Assembly (NCBI RefSeq): GCF_001542405.1
Contig: NZ_LNCD01000070.1
Span: forward strand, 62,001-126,000
Source of the DNA: Rhizobium altiplani
GTDB lineage: Bacteria > Pseudomonadota > Alphaproteobacteria > Rhizobiales > Rhizobiaceae
DNA length: 64,000 bases
Direction of reading: 5' to 3'
Numbering within the stretch: the first letter of the stretch is position 1; each line of letters begins with the position of its first letter. Both the position numbers and the translations under genes were made by a program. The notes under the pieces are model-generated. The model was not told where the DNA came from, ran no database searches, and was given only the letters and a program-made list of their open reading frames with translations. Of this stretch, positions 38,255 to 48,447 are shown in pieces.

Positions 38255-39307
38255 ATGGCGGCGAGTATCAAAGGGCTTGCAAAGCAGATTGCGATTGCAG
38301 GCGGTCTTGAGACGGCCAACCTCCTGCGCGCAGCAGGCGTGATGCGCGGCGCGCGCGGACTTGGGGCCATCTGCACGCTCCATCATGTCCGTCCACGCGA
38401 GGAAACCGCTTTCGCGCCGAACGCGCACCTGGAAATCACGCCGGTATTCCTCGATCTCGTTCTCGATCGCCTGAAGAGCGACGGCTATCGTTTCGTGGCG
38501 CTCCACGAGATTCCAGCGCTGCTTTCGCAAACCGGGTCGAGCCAGCCCTTTGCCGCCTTCACGCTCGATGACGGCTACCGCAACAATCTCGTCTACGCCC
38601 TGCCCATCTTCGAAAAGTACGATGCGCCTTTCACGGTATTCGTCGCCAAGGGCCTCGCCGAACGCACGCATACGATCTGGTGGGAGACGCTGGCAGCGCT
38701 TCTTCGGAGAGAGGAGAGGCTCGGCTTCGATTTCGGTAGTGGCCACGAGATGCTTGACATCACGACGACCGAAGCAAAGGGCCGCGCTTTCGCGCGCATC
38801 GCCAACCATCTTCATCGACATGACGAACGCGCCGCCGTCGCGGCCATCGACCTGATGGCGCGAAAGCACGAGATCGATCCGGACGAAATCGTCGACGATC
38901 TCGTCATGACACCGGCGGAATTCAATCTGCTTGAGGCGAGCCCCCTCGCCTCACTCGGCGCCCATACAATCAGCCACCGGGCGATCTCACGCCTCTCCGA
39001 TCAGGAGGTTCGCGACGAGATGGAGGTGTCCCGCGACTACGTTGCAGCGATCACCGGACACCGGCCGGGCTCCTTCGCCTACCCTTATGGCACGCGCGAG
39101 GCCGTAACCCAGAGACAGGCACAGATCGCGCGCGAAGTCGGTTTCGACCTCGCGGTGACGACACAGGCGGGTGTCGTCACGAAGCGCTCGCTCAACAACA
39201 TGACCTATCTGCCGAGGCTTTCGATCAACGGTCTCTATCAAAAGGTGCGGTACGTGTCCGGCCTTGCCTCCGGTATTCCGTTTCGGTTTGCGCCAAACAG
39301 GAGCTGA
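38255..39307 (+). CDS. Polysaccharide deacetylase (NodB-homology) family protein
   Basis: 350 residues. The NodB-type motifs are present: TLDDGYRNN (catalytic/metal Asp-Asp, about 108), SLGAHTISHRAISRL (HxxxH, about 235) and FAYPYGTRE (about 270). No signal peptide is obvious; the first 40 residues are helical. Such enzymes remove acetyl groups from sugars; rhizobial examples act on envelope or surface polysaccharides. It is monocistronic, divergent from the carboxypeptidase gene. Confidence 0.88.
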   Translation: MAASIKGLAKQIAIAGGLETANLLRAAGVMRGARGLGAICTLHHVRPREETAFAPNAHLEITPVFLDLVLDRLKSDGYRFVALHEIPALLSQTGSSQPFAAFTLDDGYRNNLVYALPIFEKYDAPFTVFVAKGLAERTHTIWWETLAALLRREERLGFDFGSGHEMLDITTTEAKGRAFARIANHLHRHDERAAVAAIDLMARKHEIDPDEIVDDLVMTPAEFNLLEASPLASLGAHTISHRAISRLSDQEVRDEMEVSRDYVAAITGHRPGSFAYPYGTREAVTQRQAQIAREVGFDLAVTTQAGVVTKRSLNNMTYLPRLSINGLYQKVRYVSGLASGIPFRFAPNRS

Positions 39308-39312
39308 ACGCT

Positions 39313-39933
39313 TCACGGATACATGCGAACCTTCGTCCAATCGCCTTCCGGCGAAGCCCGGCGAAACTCGATACGATCATGCAGGCGGAACTTCTGGTCC
39401 TTCCAGAACTCGATCGACACCGGCCGGATCCGAAAGCCCGACCAATGCGCAGGACGCGGGATCTCGCCGATCGCGTAGCGGGCGGTGTATTCGGCAACAG
39501 CTTTCTCAAGCGCGAACCGGCTCTCCAGCGGCCGCGACTGCTTCGACGCCCAAGCGCCAATCCGGCTGCCGCGGGCGCGCGTCTTGAAGTAAGCGTCTGC
39601 TTCTTCGTCCGTCACAACTTCGACAGGCCCGCGCAACCGAACCTGGCGGCGCAGCGTTTTCCAGTGGAAACACATGGCCGCCTTCTTCTGTCCGAGAATT
39701 TCCTGGCCTTTCTGGCTCTCGAAATTCGTGTAGAAGACAAAGCCGTCGTGATCGAATCCCTTAAGGAGTACCATGCGGACGTTGGGAAGGCCGTCCTCGT
39801 CGACCGTCGCAAGCGCTACCGCATTCGGGTCATTGATCTCGGAAGCTTCTGCCTCTTTCAGCCACTCCGAGAAAAGATCGAAGGGTTCGTTTCGCTCGGT
39901 GAAGTCACCGCTTGTTAACTCATTTGCCGACAT
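39313..39933 (-). CDS. pdxH: Pyridoxamine 5'-phosphate oxidase
   Basis: 206 residues of the FMN split-barrel fold. Motifs include [24 protein letters not shown] (residues about 37-60), [27 protein letters not shown] (FMN binding), [14 protein letters not shown] and the C-terminal LHDRIEFRR. It makes pyridoxal 5'-phosphate, the cofactor of ThrC in this window. Convergent with the deacetylase gene, 5 bases apart. Confidence 0.95.
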   Translation of the reverse strand: MSANELTSGDFTERNEPFDLFSEWLKEAEASEINDPNAVALATVDEDGLPNVRMVLLKGFDHDGFVFYTNFESQKGQEILGQKKAAMCFHWKTLRRQVRLRGPVEVVTDEEADAYFKTRARGSRIGAWASKQSRPLESRFALEKAVAEYTARYAIGEIPRPAHWSGFRIRPVSIEFWKDQKFRLHDRIEFRRASPEGDWTKVRMYP

Positions 39934-39999
39934 ATTAGCTCAAATGCCCCGGGTTTATTCGAAGTTTGCCCAGCTTTTAGCTACTGGACAGGACGCAGG

Positions 40000-40458
40000 G
40001 TGGAAGTCATAGCAAAGTCAGATCGCCATACAAAGGGTCTGCTGCGTCGCAGCGCGGACCTATGCGTTGTCGGTACGGCGGTGCTCTCCCTCTCCGCCTG
40101 CGTCTCCAGCGGATTGGACCTCTTCAGCAGCTCGAAGGTCGATCGGTCGGTTGCGACTGGCACCGTGCCACAGCCAGCGCCGACGAGCGACTCGATTTCC
40201 GACGAAATGACCGTCGGCAACGCCGTGACCTCGGCCGATATCCAAAGGTTGGAGGGACGCCCCCTCCCCTGGGCGAATGCCTCGACCGGCAGCGCCGGCG
40301 TCATCGACACGATCGTCGAGAACACGGATTCCGGCCAGGTTTGCCGCCAGTTCCGCACGACGCGGCACTCCTATGTCGGCATCGCGAAATTTTACGGCAA
40401 GACCTGCTTGGTCGGCGGCGGCAACTGGCAACTGATGAGTTTCCAGCCGGAAAGCTGA
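40000..40458 (+). CDS. RT0821/Lpp0805-family surface lipoprotein
   Basis: 152 residues from GTG 40000. The signal sequence has a lipobox SLSAC (Cys about 34). Then a Ser/Thr/Pro-rich stretch leads to the RT0821/Lpp0805-like core with GRPLPWANASTGSAGVI, CRQFRTTRHSYVG (a conserved Cys) and AKFYGKTCLVGGGNWQL. This domain occurs in small alphaproteobacterial lipoproteins probably anchored in the outer membrane. Function unknown. Confidence 0.83.
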   Translation: MEVIAKSDRHTKGLLRRSADLCVVGTAVLSLSACVSSGLDLFSSSKVDRSVATGTVPQPAPTSDSISDEMTVGNAVTSADIQRLEGRPLPWANASTGSAGVIDTIVENTDSGQVCRQFRTTRHSYVGIAKFYGKTCLVGGGNWQLMSFQPES

Positions 40459-40461
40459 GTG

Positions 40462-40489
40462 CCGCGCGTTGCGCGCTTAACACGCGCGG
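40462..40489 (+). terminator. Possible terminator hairpin after the lipoprotein gene
   Basis: CCGCGCGT (40462-40469) pairs with ACGCGCGG (40482-40489), just past the stop codon, with a 12-base loop. The tail TTCCGTCCTCTC is only mildly U-rich, so confidence is low. About 220 bases of sequence without another clear signal follow before the DnaJ-like gene. Confidence 0.33.
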
Positions 40490-40709
40490 TTCCGTCCTCT
40501 CATGATGTTTAGTAAAAGGCTAACCATTCGGCGCAAAAGCGAGTTGTCCGCCACGCGGGCTAAGAACTGATTAGCAACTTCTACTCACAATCCGCCTGAC
40601 GTGCGCACGGCTGCTTCCCTGGGGATGAGGCCGAGCGCCAAGTCAGAGGCTTCGGGGTGCTAGGGCAAGGGACAGGCACACCGCATCGGAACACCGGCGG
40701 TTTGGGGAC

Positions 40710-41879
40710 ATGCGCGATCCTTATAAGATTTTGGGCGTCAAGCGGGACGCGGGGCAGGACGAGATCAAGGCAGCCTGGCGCCACATGGCCAAGGCGGTTC
40801 ACCCGGACCACAATCAGGGTGATCCGACGGCGAGCGCCCGCTTTGCCGAGATTGGCCGCGCCTATGAGACGTTGAAGGATCCGAAGAAGCGGAGTCTCTT
40901 CGACAATGCCGCGCGCATGGCGGAAGCCAAAGCCAATGAGAACACGATCATGCAACAGCGCCAGGCGGCTCGCGAAGCCGCCATGCGTGCCAAGGCAGCG
41001 CAAGCCAATGCCGAGCGCGTGATGGAAGAACTCGCGCGCGCCGCCGCCCAGAAGGCCGCGGCCGATGCCGCCAACCAGCAGAAGACTGGTGCTGCCGAAC
41101 CGGCAGAAGAAATGATCGAACGTATCTTCGGCACGCAGGCACGCGCCGCAGCCGGTGGTGGTCGCGACCAGGGTTTTAGCGCTGGCGCCGCGAGGCGGCC
41201 GGAAACGGAGGCCGCGATCGCAGACAAACAGCCGGAGGCCGGCAAGGCCGAGGCTGAGCAGCAGGCTGCCGAGGACGCGGCCGCTCAGGCCTCTGCGATC
41301 ATGCAGCCACTCAGCTTGCTGACTTCCCTGGTGCGTCGCTTCACCGGCAGCGGGACGCAGCAGGCACCTGAAAAGGTGCCCGACCAGTTCGCAACGAAGA
41401 CCGTGAGCATCGACGATCTCATCAAGGGCAGCTGGCTGACGGTCGATCTCGGCGAAGGCCGGGAGGCCGGATTTGCGCTGGCCGCCGGTACGACGGAAGG
41501 CCACCAGGTACGTCTCAAGGGCCAAGGCCACAAGCTGACCGGCATGCAGCGGGGCGATGCGGTCATCAATATCCACATTGCGCCCGATGAGCGATTTACC
41601 GTCAGTGGCTTCGACCTGCACACCGTGCTGCCGGTGACAATCGAAAATGCCGTGCTCGGAACCGATGCGCGCATCGAGGGCCCTCGCGGGCCGATCAACG
41701 TCACGGTTCCCGCCTGGTCTGGCTCCGACAGGACGATCCGAATTTCCGGTCAGGGACTTGCGAACGCAGATGGCGGCAAGGGAGATCTCGTCGTCGAACT
41801 GCGCATTATGTTGTGGGAAAAACCTGACGACAAAGTCACCGATCTGATGCGAAGCATGAAGAACGGGCTGTTTCTGTGA
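40710..41879 (+). CDS. J-domain co-chaperone (DnaJ/CbpA-like)
   Basis: 389 residues. Residues 1-65 form a J domain with the HPD motif in KAVHPDHNQGD (about 31-33). A long Ala/Glu-rich helical linker (about 70-210) replaces the G/F-rich and zinc-finger regions of true DnaJ. The C-terminal substrate-binding domain (about 225-375) has GTTEGHQVRLKGQG and IRISGQGL as in CbpA. It should stimulate a DnaK-type Hsp70. fabI follows after about 120 bases. Confidence 0.9.
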   Translation: MRDPYKILGVKRDAGQDEIKAAWRHMAKAVHPDHNQGDPTASARFAEIGRAYETLKDPKKRSLFDNAARMAEAKANENTIMQQRQAAREAAMRAKAAQANAERVMEELARAAAQKAAADAANQQKTGAAEPAEEMIERIFGTQARAAAGGGRDQGFSAGAARRPETEAAIADKQPEAGKAEAEQQAAEDAAAQASAIMQPLSLLTSLVRRFTGSGTQQAPEKVPDQFATKTVSIDDLIKGSWLTVDLGEGREAGFALAAGTTEGHQVRLKGQGHKLTGMQRGDAVINIHIAPDERFTVSGFDLHTVLPVTIENAVLGTDARIEGPRGPINVTVPAWSGSDRTIRISGQGLANADGGKGDLVVELRIMLWEKPDDKVTDLMRSMKNGLFL

Positions 41880-41930
41880 AATTTAGGTGACAAGCGCACC
41901 CTTTGTTACGATCCCTAACAGTTGATGATT

Positions 41931-41970
41931 GCTACTAATCTTGAACCGATTAGCAGCCTATGCCATAGGC
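41931..41970 (+). promoter_or_regulatory. Paired hairpins in the fabI leader
   Basis: Two adjacent inverted repeats lie 33-72 bases before the fabI ATG. GCTACTAATC (41931-41940) pairs with GATTAGCAGC (41948-41957) with one mismatch. GCCTAT (41956-41961) pairs with ATAGGC (41965-41970) over a 3-base loop. They could be operator sites or mRNA leader structure. I do not recognise a known fatty-acid-regulator motif. Confidence 0.33.
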
Positions 41971-42002
41971 AGGACCTATCAGAATTTCTTAGGGGGCAAA
42001 AT

Positions 42003-42821
42003 ATGGCTCAGGCAACAGGCCTCATGTCAGGCAAGCGCGGCGTCATCATGGGCGTTGCCAACAATCGTTCGATTGCGTGGGGTATTGCCAAGGCTATTCA
42101 TGCACAGGGCGGCGAAATCGCATTTACCTACCAGGGTGATGCACTGAAGAAGCGCGTCGAGCCCCTGGTTGCAGAGGTAAACGGCGTTCTTGCCGGACAT
42201 TGCGATGTCAGCGACGAGTCGACCATCGATGCCGTCTTCGACCACGTCGAAAAGCTGTGGGGCAAGATCGACTTCATCGTTCACGCGATCGGCTTTTCGG
42301 ACAAGGACGAGTTGACCGGCCGCTATGTCGATACCTCGGCCGACAACTTCGCCAAGACCATGCAGATCTCCGTCTATTCCTTCACCTCGGTGGCGCGTCG
42401 CGCCGAGAGGCTGATGACGGATGGCGGCTCCATGCTGACTCTGACCTATTACGGCGCCGAGAAGGTCATGCCGAACTACAACGTCATGGGCGTTGCCAAG
42501 GCGGCGCTGGAAGCCAGCGTGAAGTACCTGGCGGTCGACCTCGGACCGAAGAACATTCGCGTCAACGCCGTCTCCGCCGGCCCGATCAAGACGCTTGCAG
42601 CTTCCGGCATCGGCGACTTCCGCTACATTCTGAAGTGGAACGAATACAATGCGCCGCTGCGTCGGACGGTGACGATCGAAGAGGTCGGCGATGTCGGCCT
42701 ATATCTGCTTTCGGATCTTTCTCGCTCGGTCACCGGCGAAGTCCACCATGCCGACAGCGGCTATCACGTCGTCGGCATGAAGGCGGTAGACGCACCGGAC
42801 ATTTCCGTCATAAAGGACTGA
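42003..42821 (+). CDS. fabI: Enoyl-[acyl-carrier-protein] reductase I (FabI)
   Basis: 272 residues from ATG 42003 (AGGGGG upstream). An SDR-fold reductase: the cofactor motif is GVANNRSIAWGIAKAI (about 16-31). The active site tyrosines and lysine are in YYGAEKVMPNYNVMGVAKAAL (Y-x6-K form; Lys about 164), as in FabI. It reduces trans-2-enoyl-ACP in fatty acid elongation and is the triclosan target in other bacteria. The gene follows a J-domain gene. Confidence 0.95.
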   Translation: MAQATGLMSGKRGVIMGVANNRSIAWGIAKAIHAQGGEIAFTYQGDALKKRVEPLVAEVNGVLAGHCDVSDESTIDAVFDHVEKLWGKIDFIVHAIGFSDKDELTGRYVDTSADNFAKTMQISVYSFTSVARRAERLMTDGGSMLTLTYYGAEKVMPNYNVMGVAKAALEASVKYLAVDLGPKNIRVNAVSAGPIKTLAASGIGDFRYILKWNEYNAPLRRTVTIEEVGDVGLYLLSDLSRSVTGEVHHADSGYHVVGMKAVDAPDISVIKD

Positions 42822-42905
42822 TCGCACTCCTTTGCTGCGTCGTGCTCGCGACCCCTTCTTCGCGACAGCGATTGAGGGGTTGCGTGCCGTAAACGGAGCC
42901 GATCA

Positions 42906-43496
42906 TTGCTTATCTACGTCGTCAGACACGGCCAGACAGACTGGAACGCCGAACGCCGCCTGCAAGGGCAGAAGGACATCCCGCTCAATGCCATCGGCAG
43001 AGCGCAGGCGTGGCAGAATGGTATCGACCTCGCAGAAATCCTGAAAGTCGAGGCAATCCCCTTTGACTTCGTCGCGAGCCCGCTCGCGCGAACCCGCGCC
43101 ACGATGGAGATCATGCGCGAGGCGATGAGTCTTCCGTCGAAAGATTATCGAACCGACGAGCGCCTAGTGGAGGTTTCCTTCGGCGCTTGGGAAGGTTTCA
43201 CGATCAAGGAATTGAAGGCAACGGCCCGGGACCGCATCACCGAGCGTAATCTCAACAAATGGGATTTCATTCCGCCAGGAGACGACGCGGAGAGCTACGA
43301 AATCATGTCCTGGCGCGTGGCGTCCTGGTTGAATTCCGTCGACAAGCCTACGGTTTGCGTGACTCATGGCGGCGTCATACGCAGTCTTTTCAGGACCATT
43401 GCGGCCTTACCGAAGGACGAAGCGGCAGAGGGCGAGATTCCACAGGACCGGATCCTTAAGATTGATCGGGACAACGGGTTGATCGGCTGGATCTAG
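42906..43496 (+). CDS. Histidine phosphatase family protein
   Basis: 196 residues from TTG 42906 (GGAGCC upstream). The catalytic RHGQTDWN (residues 7-14), the second arginine in ASPLARTRATMEIM, a Glu in LVEVSFGAWEG, and CVTHGGVIR with the second His complete the phosphoglycerate-mutase-like site. Members include phosphatases of small phosphorylated metabolites; the substrate is unknown. It starts 84 bases after fabI and may be cotranscribed. Confidence 0.9.
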   Translation: MLIYVVRHGQTDWNAERRLQGQKDIPLNAIGRAQAWQNGIDLAEILKVEAIPFDFVASPLARTRATMEIMREAMSLPSKDYRTDERLVEVSFGAWEGFTIKELKATARDRITERNLNKWDFIPPGDDAESYEIMSWRVASWLNSVDKPTVCVTHGGVIRSLFRTIAALPKDEAAEGEIPQDRILKIDRDNGLIGWI

Positions 43497-43502
43497 TTCC
43501 GA

Positions 43503-43763
43503 TTACTGAACGACATCGAGATCGTTGATGACACGCTTGCCGTCGACCTCGGTATAGAAGACGATAACCTTGACGCCCGCCTTCAGCCCCTCAAAATTGA
43601 ACTCTTCCGGCGCTTGGTAGGTTTTTCCGTCATCCAGAGTGAGGCTGAGATTGGTCATATCGACCTTCTTGATCGTCGCCTCGACGTCCGCGCTTTCAGC
43701 AAATCCGCCGATCGGCGACAAGAAACTCGCTGTGGCCAAAAGCGTAGCTACTACGAAGCGCAT
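43503..43763 (-). CDS. DUF1344 family small secreted protein
   Basis: 86 residues from ATG 43763 (GAGGGAAG upstream). A signal peptide ends near GGFAES (about 22). The rest, VEATIKKVDMTNLSLTLDDGKTY to GVKVIVFYTEVDGKR, forms a small beta-rich domain matching DUF1344, common in Rhizobiales periplasmic proteins. Function unknown. It is convergent with the phosphatase gene, whose stop lies 6 bases away. Confidence 0.8.
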   Translation of the reverse strand: MRFVVATLLATASFLSPIGGFAESADVEATIKKVDMTNLSLTLDDGKTYQAPEEFNFEGLKAGVKVIVFYTEVDGKRVINDLDVVQ

Positions 43764-43994
43764 GGCGGACTTCCCTCGAAAACGCGACTCGATAACCCAA
43801 CTGCGCACAGATAACCCCCCGAATATGGCGAAATTTGCCCGGAAGAATGATCTTCCGCGTCCAATTAATGAATAGTACTTTAACAATAACCGCATGCATT
43901 CGTTAATTATTTTCCCCGTATGTCCGCCTTTCTGGCAAAGAGGATTTCCGCGAAATCGTAAATTAACCGTCCCTATCTAAAGTCTCCCTCGAAT

Positions 43995-46900
43995 ATGGGA
44001 GACTGGGTTTTGCTATTCCGCCACAAAGACAGCAACACGTTGCGGCGCGTCTTCAGGAATACACGCCTTGCCCTCCTAGTCTCCGGCCTCGTTGCTATTG
44101 TCGTCGTCATCGTCGGCTTTGGGCTCGACCGCGCCAATACTGCCGCTCATCTGCGCGAACTGACGATCCGGACGGAAAACGAGGTGAGTCTGATTCGTGC
44201 GCGCATCAGCGCGCAGACCAACATGGACATTACCGTCGTACGCGACTTGGCCAACATGGTTGCGGTCAATTCCAGCGTAAATGCCGAGGAGATGGAGCGG
44301 CAGATCAACTGGCTGCTCATCCAGAATCCCCACTTCCTGGATGTCGCCATCGCGCCGAACTTTATCGTCGGCAATGTCTTTCCCTCGCAAGCGGGTAAAG
44401 GTCGCATCGGCAAGGATGTCCGCGAGGTCCTCCTCGCCCGTCAAGCGGTGACGCGCGCCAGCGCCGAGCAGGCGCGTTTCTATGGACCGATCGCCGCCAG
44501 CGACGGCAAGGAAGCTTTCGGAATCTTCTTTCCCGTCTTCGTGAAGGAAAATGGGCAACGCCGTATCTGGGGCGCAGTCGAGGTTATGATCGACGCGAAC
44601 ATGTTCTATCAGAACACCGGATTGAAGCCCGCGCACAACAGTGAGAATCAGGAGAAATATCCGCACCTCGACCATCTCTCGATTGCGGTTCGCGACCTCG
44701 CTCTTGCGGACTCGGCCCTACCCTTTTTCGGCTCACCGGATTTGCGTGACAAGCGGCCGATGACGCGAAAGATCGCCTTTGCCGGCGGGCGCTGGGAAAT
44801 TGCCGCGGCTCCGAAGACCGGTTGGAACGCGATTCCGGAAAACCAGTCGACGCTTCGGCTGATTATCGCTGCCGCAGGCTGCATCACCATCGTCCCAGTC
44901 TTCTTCGCGACCTTGCTGCTCGGCGAGCGAAACCGCAACATCGTCCAACTCAAGGTGCGCGAAGCTACGCTGCTCAAGCTGTCGCAGCGCCTCAATCTGG
45001 CATTGGAGTCGTCGAACATCGGCATATGGGAGCTGCATGACCACGGCGAAACGCTCTTCTGGGATGCCCGGGCCGCAGCGCTCCACGGGAAGCCGGCAGA
45101 AGATGGCAGTCACTCGCTGGAAGACTGGCTTGCCGCGATCGTTGCCGAAGACCGGCACCTCGCGGAGGTCCATTTCTTCAACTACCACGTCGCCGGTTCA
45201 GCCTACGAGACACAATACCGCGTCATCGCCGAGGACGGCAGCGTCCGACACCTGCGGTCGATCGGCTCCTTCTACACGGACGCGGCCGGCGACGACAAAA
45301 CGGTCGGGATCGTCTGGGACGTCACCACCGACGCGGAAGCGGCCGAAACCCTGCGTAAGGCAAAGGATGTCAGCGACGTCAAGAATGCCGAACTGGAGAT
45401 GGCGCTGGACGAACTGTCGCGGCGCGAGGCTGAACTCGCCGAACTCTCAGGTAAGCTGGACCTGGCCCTCGACACCTATCAGTGCGGGATATGGGAGGCG
45501 ACGCTCGGTGATGAAGGCTCGATCTGGGACGACCGGATGCACGAGCTCTATGGCCTGAAGCCAAGGGTCGGCTTCATGACCGAACCGGTCTGGCTTTCCT
45601 GCATTCTGCCGGAGGACCAGGCACTGGCTCGCGAAAGCGCGCGTCATTTCAAGCGCCTTGGTGACACTCATACCCTGATCTGTCGGGTTCCCGTCGAGGA
45701 CGGCGCGATGCGTTACGTCCGCTCCACTGGCAAGGTGCATAAGACCTCAGGCGGCAAACTGAAGATTATCGGCGTTGCCTTCGACATCACCGAGGATGCG
45801 CTGATGACGGTGCAGCTCAAGGCCGCCAAGGACGAGGCGATCGCCAAGAACATCGAACTCGAGATCGCCAAGAACCGCATCGAGCACAATTCGCTGCACG
45901 ACCCGCTGACGGCGCTTGCCAACCGCCGCAAGCTTGATATCGCGCTTGAAAGGCTGACCCTCGACGGGCGGAGCGAGCGGCAGAAATTCGCCATCCTCCA
46001 CATCGACCTCGACAGGTTCAAGGAGATCAACGACACGCTTGGCCATGCCGCAGGCGACGCAATGCTGATCCATGCATCGCGGGTACTGTCGAGGAACCTG
46101 CGCCAAGACGACCTCGTGGCGCGCATCGGCGGCGATGAGTTCGTGATCCTGGCGCACAACGCCAGCGATACGGATATGTCTGCCCTTGCAGGCCGGATCA
46201 TCGAGCAGATGCGCCAGCCGATCGACTTCGAGGGCTTTGCCTGCCGCTGCGGCGTCTCCATCGGCATCGCGCTCGCCAATGGCGTGCACGTCGATGCACG
46301 CAAGGTGCTGATCAATGCCGACATCGCCCTTTACCGCGCCAAGAGCCAGGGCCGGAACCGCTACGAGTTCTTCAATCACAATCTCCAGGCCGACATCATC
46401 AACAACAAGCGCCTGGCCGACGAGATCCTTGCCGGCATCGAGAACGGCGAGTTTATCGCCTGGTATCAGCCGCAGTTCTCGGCGCGCACGATGCAACTCA
46501 CCGGCGTCGAAGCCCTGGTTCGCTGGCAGCATCCTTCCCGCGGATTGTTGACGCCGGACAAGTTCCTGAAGGTCGCCGACGAGATCAACGTCGTCCAGAC
46601 GCTAGACCGCATCGTGCTCGACACCGCGCTGAAGGACAAGATGCGTTGGGCGGCACTGGGTGTGACCATTCCGAAGATTTCGGTCAACGTTTCGGCGCGA
46701 CGGCTGCATGACGAAATGCTCGCAGAATCGCTGAGTGGCCTGCAGATCCGCCCCGGCGAACTCTCCTTTGAACTGGTCGAGTCGATCTTCCTCGACGAAA
46801 GCGAGGATGTAGCCGCGCATAACCTCGAGCGGATCAAGACGCTCGGGGTCGACATCGAAATCGACGATTTCGGAACGGGTCACACGTCGATTGTCAGCCT

Positions 46901-47177
46901 CCTCAAGCTGAAGCCGAAGCGGCTGAAGATCGACCGGCAGCTGGTTCAGCCGATCATGAATTCGCCGCAGGAGCGCGCGCTGGTCAGCTCGATCATCGAC
47001 ATCGCCCGCTCGCTCGGCGTCGAAACGGTGGCCGAGGGCGTCGAAACGGCAGCGCATGCCACCCTCCTTGACGAACTCGGCTGTGACCTCCTGCAGGGCT
47101 ATGCCTTCTCCCGCCCGCTGTCCTTCGAGGATTTCACGGAGATGGCGATCGAAAGCTCCTGGCGCATCGCCTCCTGA
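43995..47177 (+). CDS. CHASE-PAS-PAS-GGDEF-EAL c-di-GMP protein
   Basis: 1060 residues. Membrane segment about 26-46, periplasmic CHASE-like sensor (about 50-290) and a second membrane segment about 295-315. Two PAS domains follow (about 335-455 and 485-600). The GGDEF domain has an intact GGDEF site (712-716), so cyclase activity is plausible. The EAL domain has EAL (839-841), plus ELVES, IDDFGTGHTSI and AEGVET, so phosphodiesterase activity is also plausible. It likely adjusts c-di-GMP to an extracellular and a redox or ligand signal. Start may be TTG 44010, which has a better-spaced GGGAG. Confidence 0.93.
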   Translation: MGDWVLLFRHKDSNTLRRVFRNTRLALLVSGLVAIVVVIVGFGLDRANTAAHLRELTIRTENEVSLIRARISAQTNMDITVVRDLANMVAVNSSVNAEEMERQINWLLIQNPHFLDVAIAPNFIVGNVFPSQAGKGRIGKDVREVLLARQAVTRASAEQARFYGPIAASDGKEAFGIFFPVFVKENGQRRIWGAVEVMIDANMFYQNTGLKPAHNSENQEKYPHLDHLSIAVRDLALADSALPFFGSPDLRDKRPMTRKIAFAGGRWEIAAAPKTGWNAIPENQSTLRLIIAAAGCITIVPVFFATLLLGERNRNIVQLKVREATLLKLSQRLNLALESSNIGIWELHDHGETLFWDARAAALHGKPAEDGSHSLEDWLAAIVAEDRHLAEVHFFNYHVAGSAYETQYRVIAEDGSVRHLRSIGSFYTDAAGDDKTVGIVWDVTTDAEAAETLRKAKDVSDVKNAELEMALDELSRREAELAELSGKLDLALDTYQCGIWEATLGDEGSIWDDRMHELYGLKPRVGFMTEPVWLSCILPEDQALARESARHFKRLGDTHTLICRVPVEDGAMRYVRSTGKVHKTSGGKLKIIGVAFDITEDALMTVQLKAAKDEAIAKNIELEIAKNRIEHNSLHDPLTALANRRKLDIALERLTLDGRSERQKFAILHIDLDRFKEINDTLGHAAGDAMLIHASRVLSRNLRQDDLVARIGGDEFVILAHNASDTDMSALAGRIIEQMRQPIDFEGFACRCGVSIGIALANGVHVDARKVLINADIALYRAKSQGRNRYEFFNHNLQADIINNKRLADEILAGIENGEFIAWYQPQFSARTMQLTGVEALVRWQHPSRGLLTPDKFLKVADEINVVQTLDRIVLDTALKDKMRWAALGVTIPKISVNVSARRLHDEMLAESLSGLQIRPGELSFELVESIFLDESEDVAAHNLERIKTLGVDIEIDDFGTGHTSIVSLLKLKPKRLKIDRQLVQPIMNSPQERALVSSIIDIARSLGVETVAEGVETAAHATLLDELGCDLLQGYAFSRPLSFEDFTEMAIESSWRIAS

Positions 47178-47338
47178 GGCCATCGTTCACAATCCGCGGA
47201 AACACCATTTCCTTTCGTTGGCGATTTGGAGCAAAGAAAGGCTTTTGCCGCCGCGTTTTTTTGGCCTATGAGTGTCGCGCATTTTCAGATGAAGGACGCC
47301 GCCGGTGACGATCGGTTGGCGTGATCCGGTCGGGACAC

Positions 47339-48436
47339 ATGTCGCACAATACATTCGGTCATCTCTTCCGCGTAACCACCTGGGGCGAAAGCCACGGCCC
47401 GGCGCTCGGCTGCGTCGTTGACGGCTGCCCCCCCGGTCTGCGCTTCAAGCTCGAGGATATTCAGGTCTGGCTCGACAAGCGAAAGCCCGGCCAGTCGCGC
47501 TTTGTAACGCAGCGTCGCGAGGCCGATCTGGTCAAGATTCTGTCCGGGGTCATGCTGGACGCTGACGGCGAGACGATGATTTCGACCGGTACGCCGATCT
47601 CGATGATGATCGAGAACACCGACCAGCGCTCCAAGGATTACGGTGAGATCTCACGGCAATATCGGCCCGGCCATGCCGACTACACCTACGATGTGAAATA
47701 CGGCATCCGCGACTATCGCGGCGGCGGCCGTTCCTCGGCCCGCGAAACGGCGGCACGCGTGGCGGCTGGCGGCATTGCCCGTCTTGTTGTGCCTGAGGTC
47801 AAGGTGCGCGGCGCCTTGGTGCAGATCGGCAAGCACAAGATCAACCGCCAGAACTGGGATTGGGACCAGGTCGACCAGAATCCGTTCTTTGCACCTGATG
47901 CCGCGATCGTTCCCGTCTGGGAAGAATATCTCGACGGTATCCGCAAGAACGGCTCCTCGATCGGCGCCGTCGTCGAAGTCGTGGCCGAAGGCGTGCCGGC
48001 GGGCCTCGGCGCCCCCATCTATGGCAAGCTTGACCAGGACATCGCCTCGCTGCTGATGTCGATCAATGCCGTCAAGGGTGTCGAGATTGGCAACGGCTTC
48101 GAAGCCGCCGAGATCACCGGCGAGGAAAACGCCGACGAGATGCGCATGGGCAATGACGGCAAGCCCTTGTTCCTGTCGAACAAGGCGGGCGGCATCCTCG
48201 GCGGCATTTCGACTGGCCAGCCGGTTATCGCGCGCTTCGCCATCAAGCCAACCTCGTCGATCCTGACCGAGCGCCAGTCGATCGATGCCGACGGCAACAA
48301 TGTTAATATCCGCACCAAGGGACGGCATGATCCGTGCGTCGGCATCCGCGCCGTGCCGATCGGCGAGGCGATGGTCGCCTGCGCCATCGCCGACCACTAC
48401 CTCCGTGACCGCGGCCAGACCGGCCGACTGAAATAG
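47339..48436 (+). CDS. aroC: Chorismate synthase
   Basis: 365 residues from ATG 47339, giving [20 protein letters not shown], the exact family N-terminus. The motif GESHGPALG (FMN/substrate binding) and [33 protein letters not shown] are conserved. It converts EPSP to chorismate, feeding aromatic amino acids and folate. ribB follows after 11 bases, so they are cotranscribed; an in-frame start 18 bases upstream is unlikely. Confidence 0.97.
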   Translation: MSHNTFGHLFRVTTWGESHGPALGCVVDGCPPGLRFKLEDIQVWLDKRKPGQSRFVTQRREADLVKILSGVMLDADGETMISTGTPISMMIENTDQRSKDYGEISRQYRPGHADYTYDVKYGIRDYRGGGRSSARETAARVAAGGIARLVVPEVKVRGALVQIGKHKINRQNWDWDQVDQNPFFAPDAAIVPVWEEYLDGIRKNGSSIGAVVEVVAEGVPAGLGAPIYGKLDQDIASLLMSINAVKGVEIGNGFEAAEITGEENADEMRMGNDGKPLFLSNKAGGILGGISTGQPVIARFAIKPTSSILTERQSIDADGNNVNIRTKGRHDPCVGIRAVPIGEAMVACAIADHYLRDRGQTGRLK

Positions 48437-48447
48437 GAAATACAGAC

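Noticed and set aside
48437..48447. FMN riboswitch controlling ribB
   Set aside because: Only 11 bases separate aroC and ribB, so no riboswitch can fit there.
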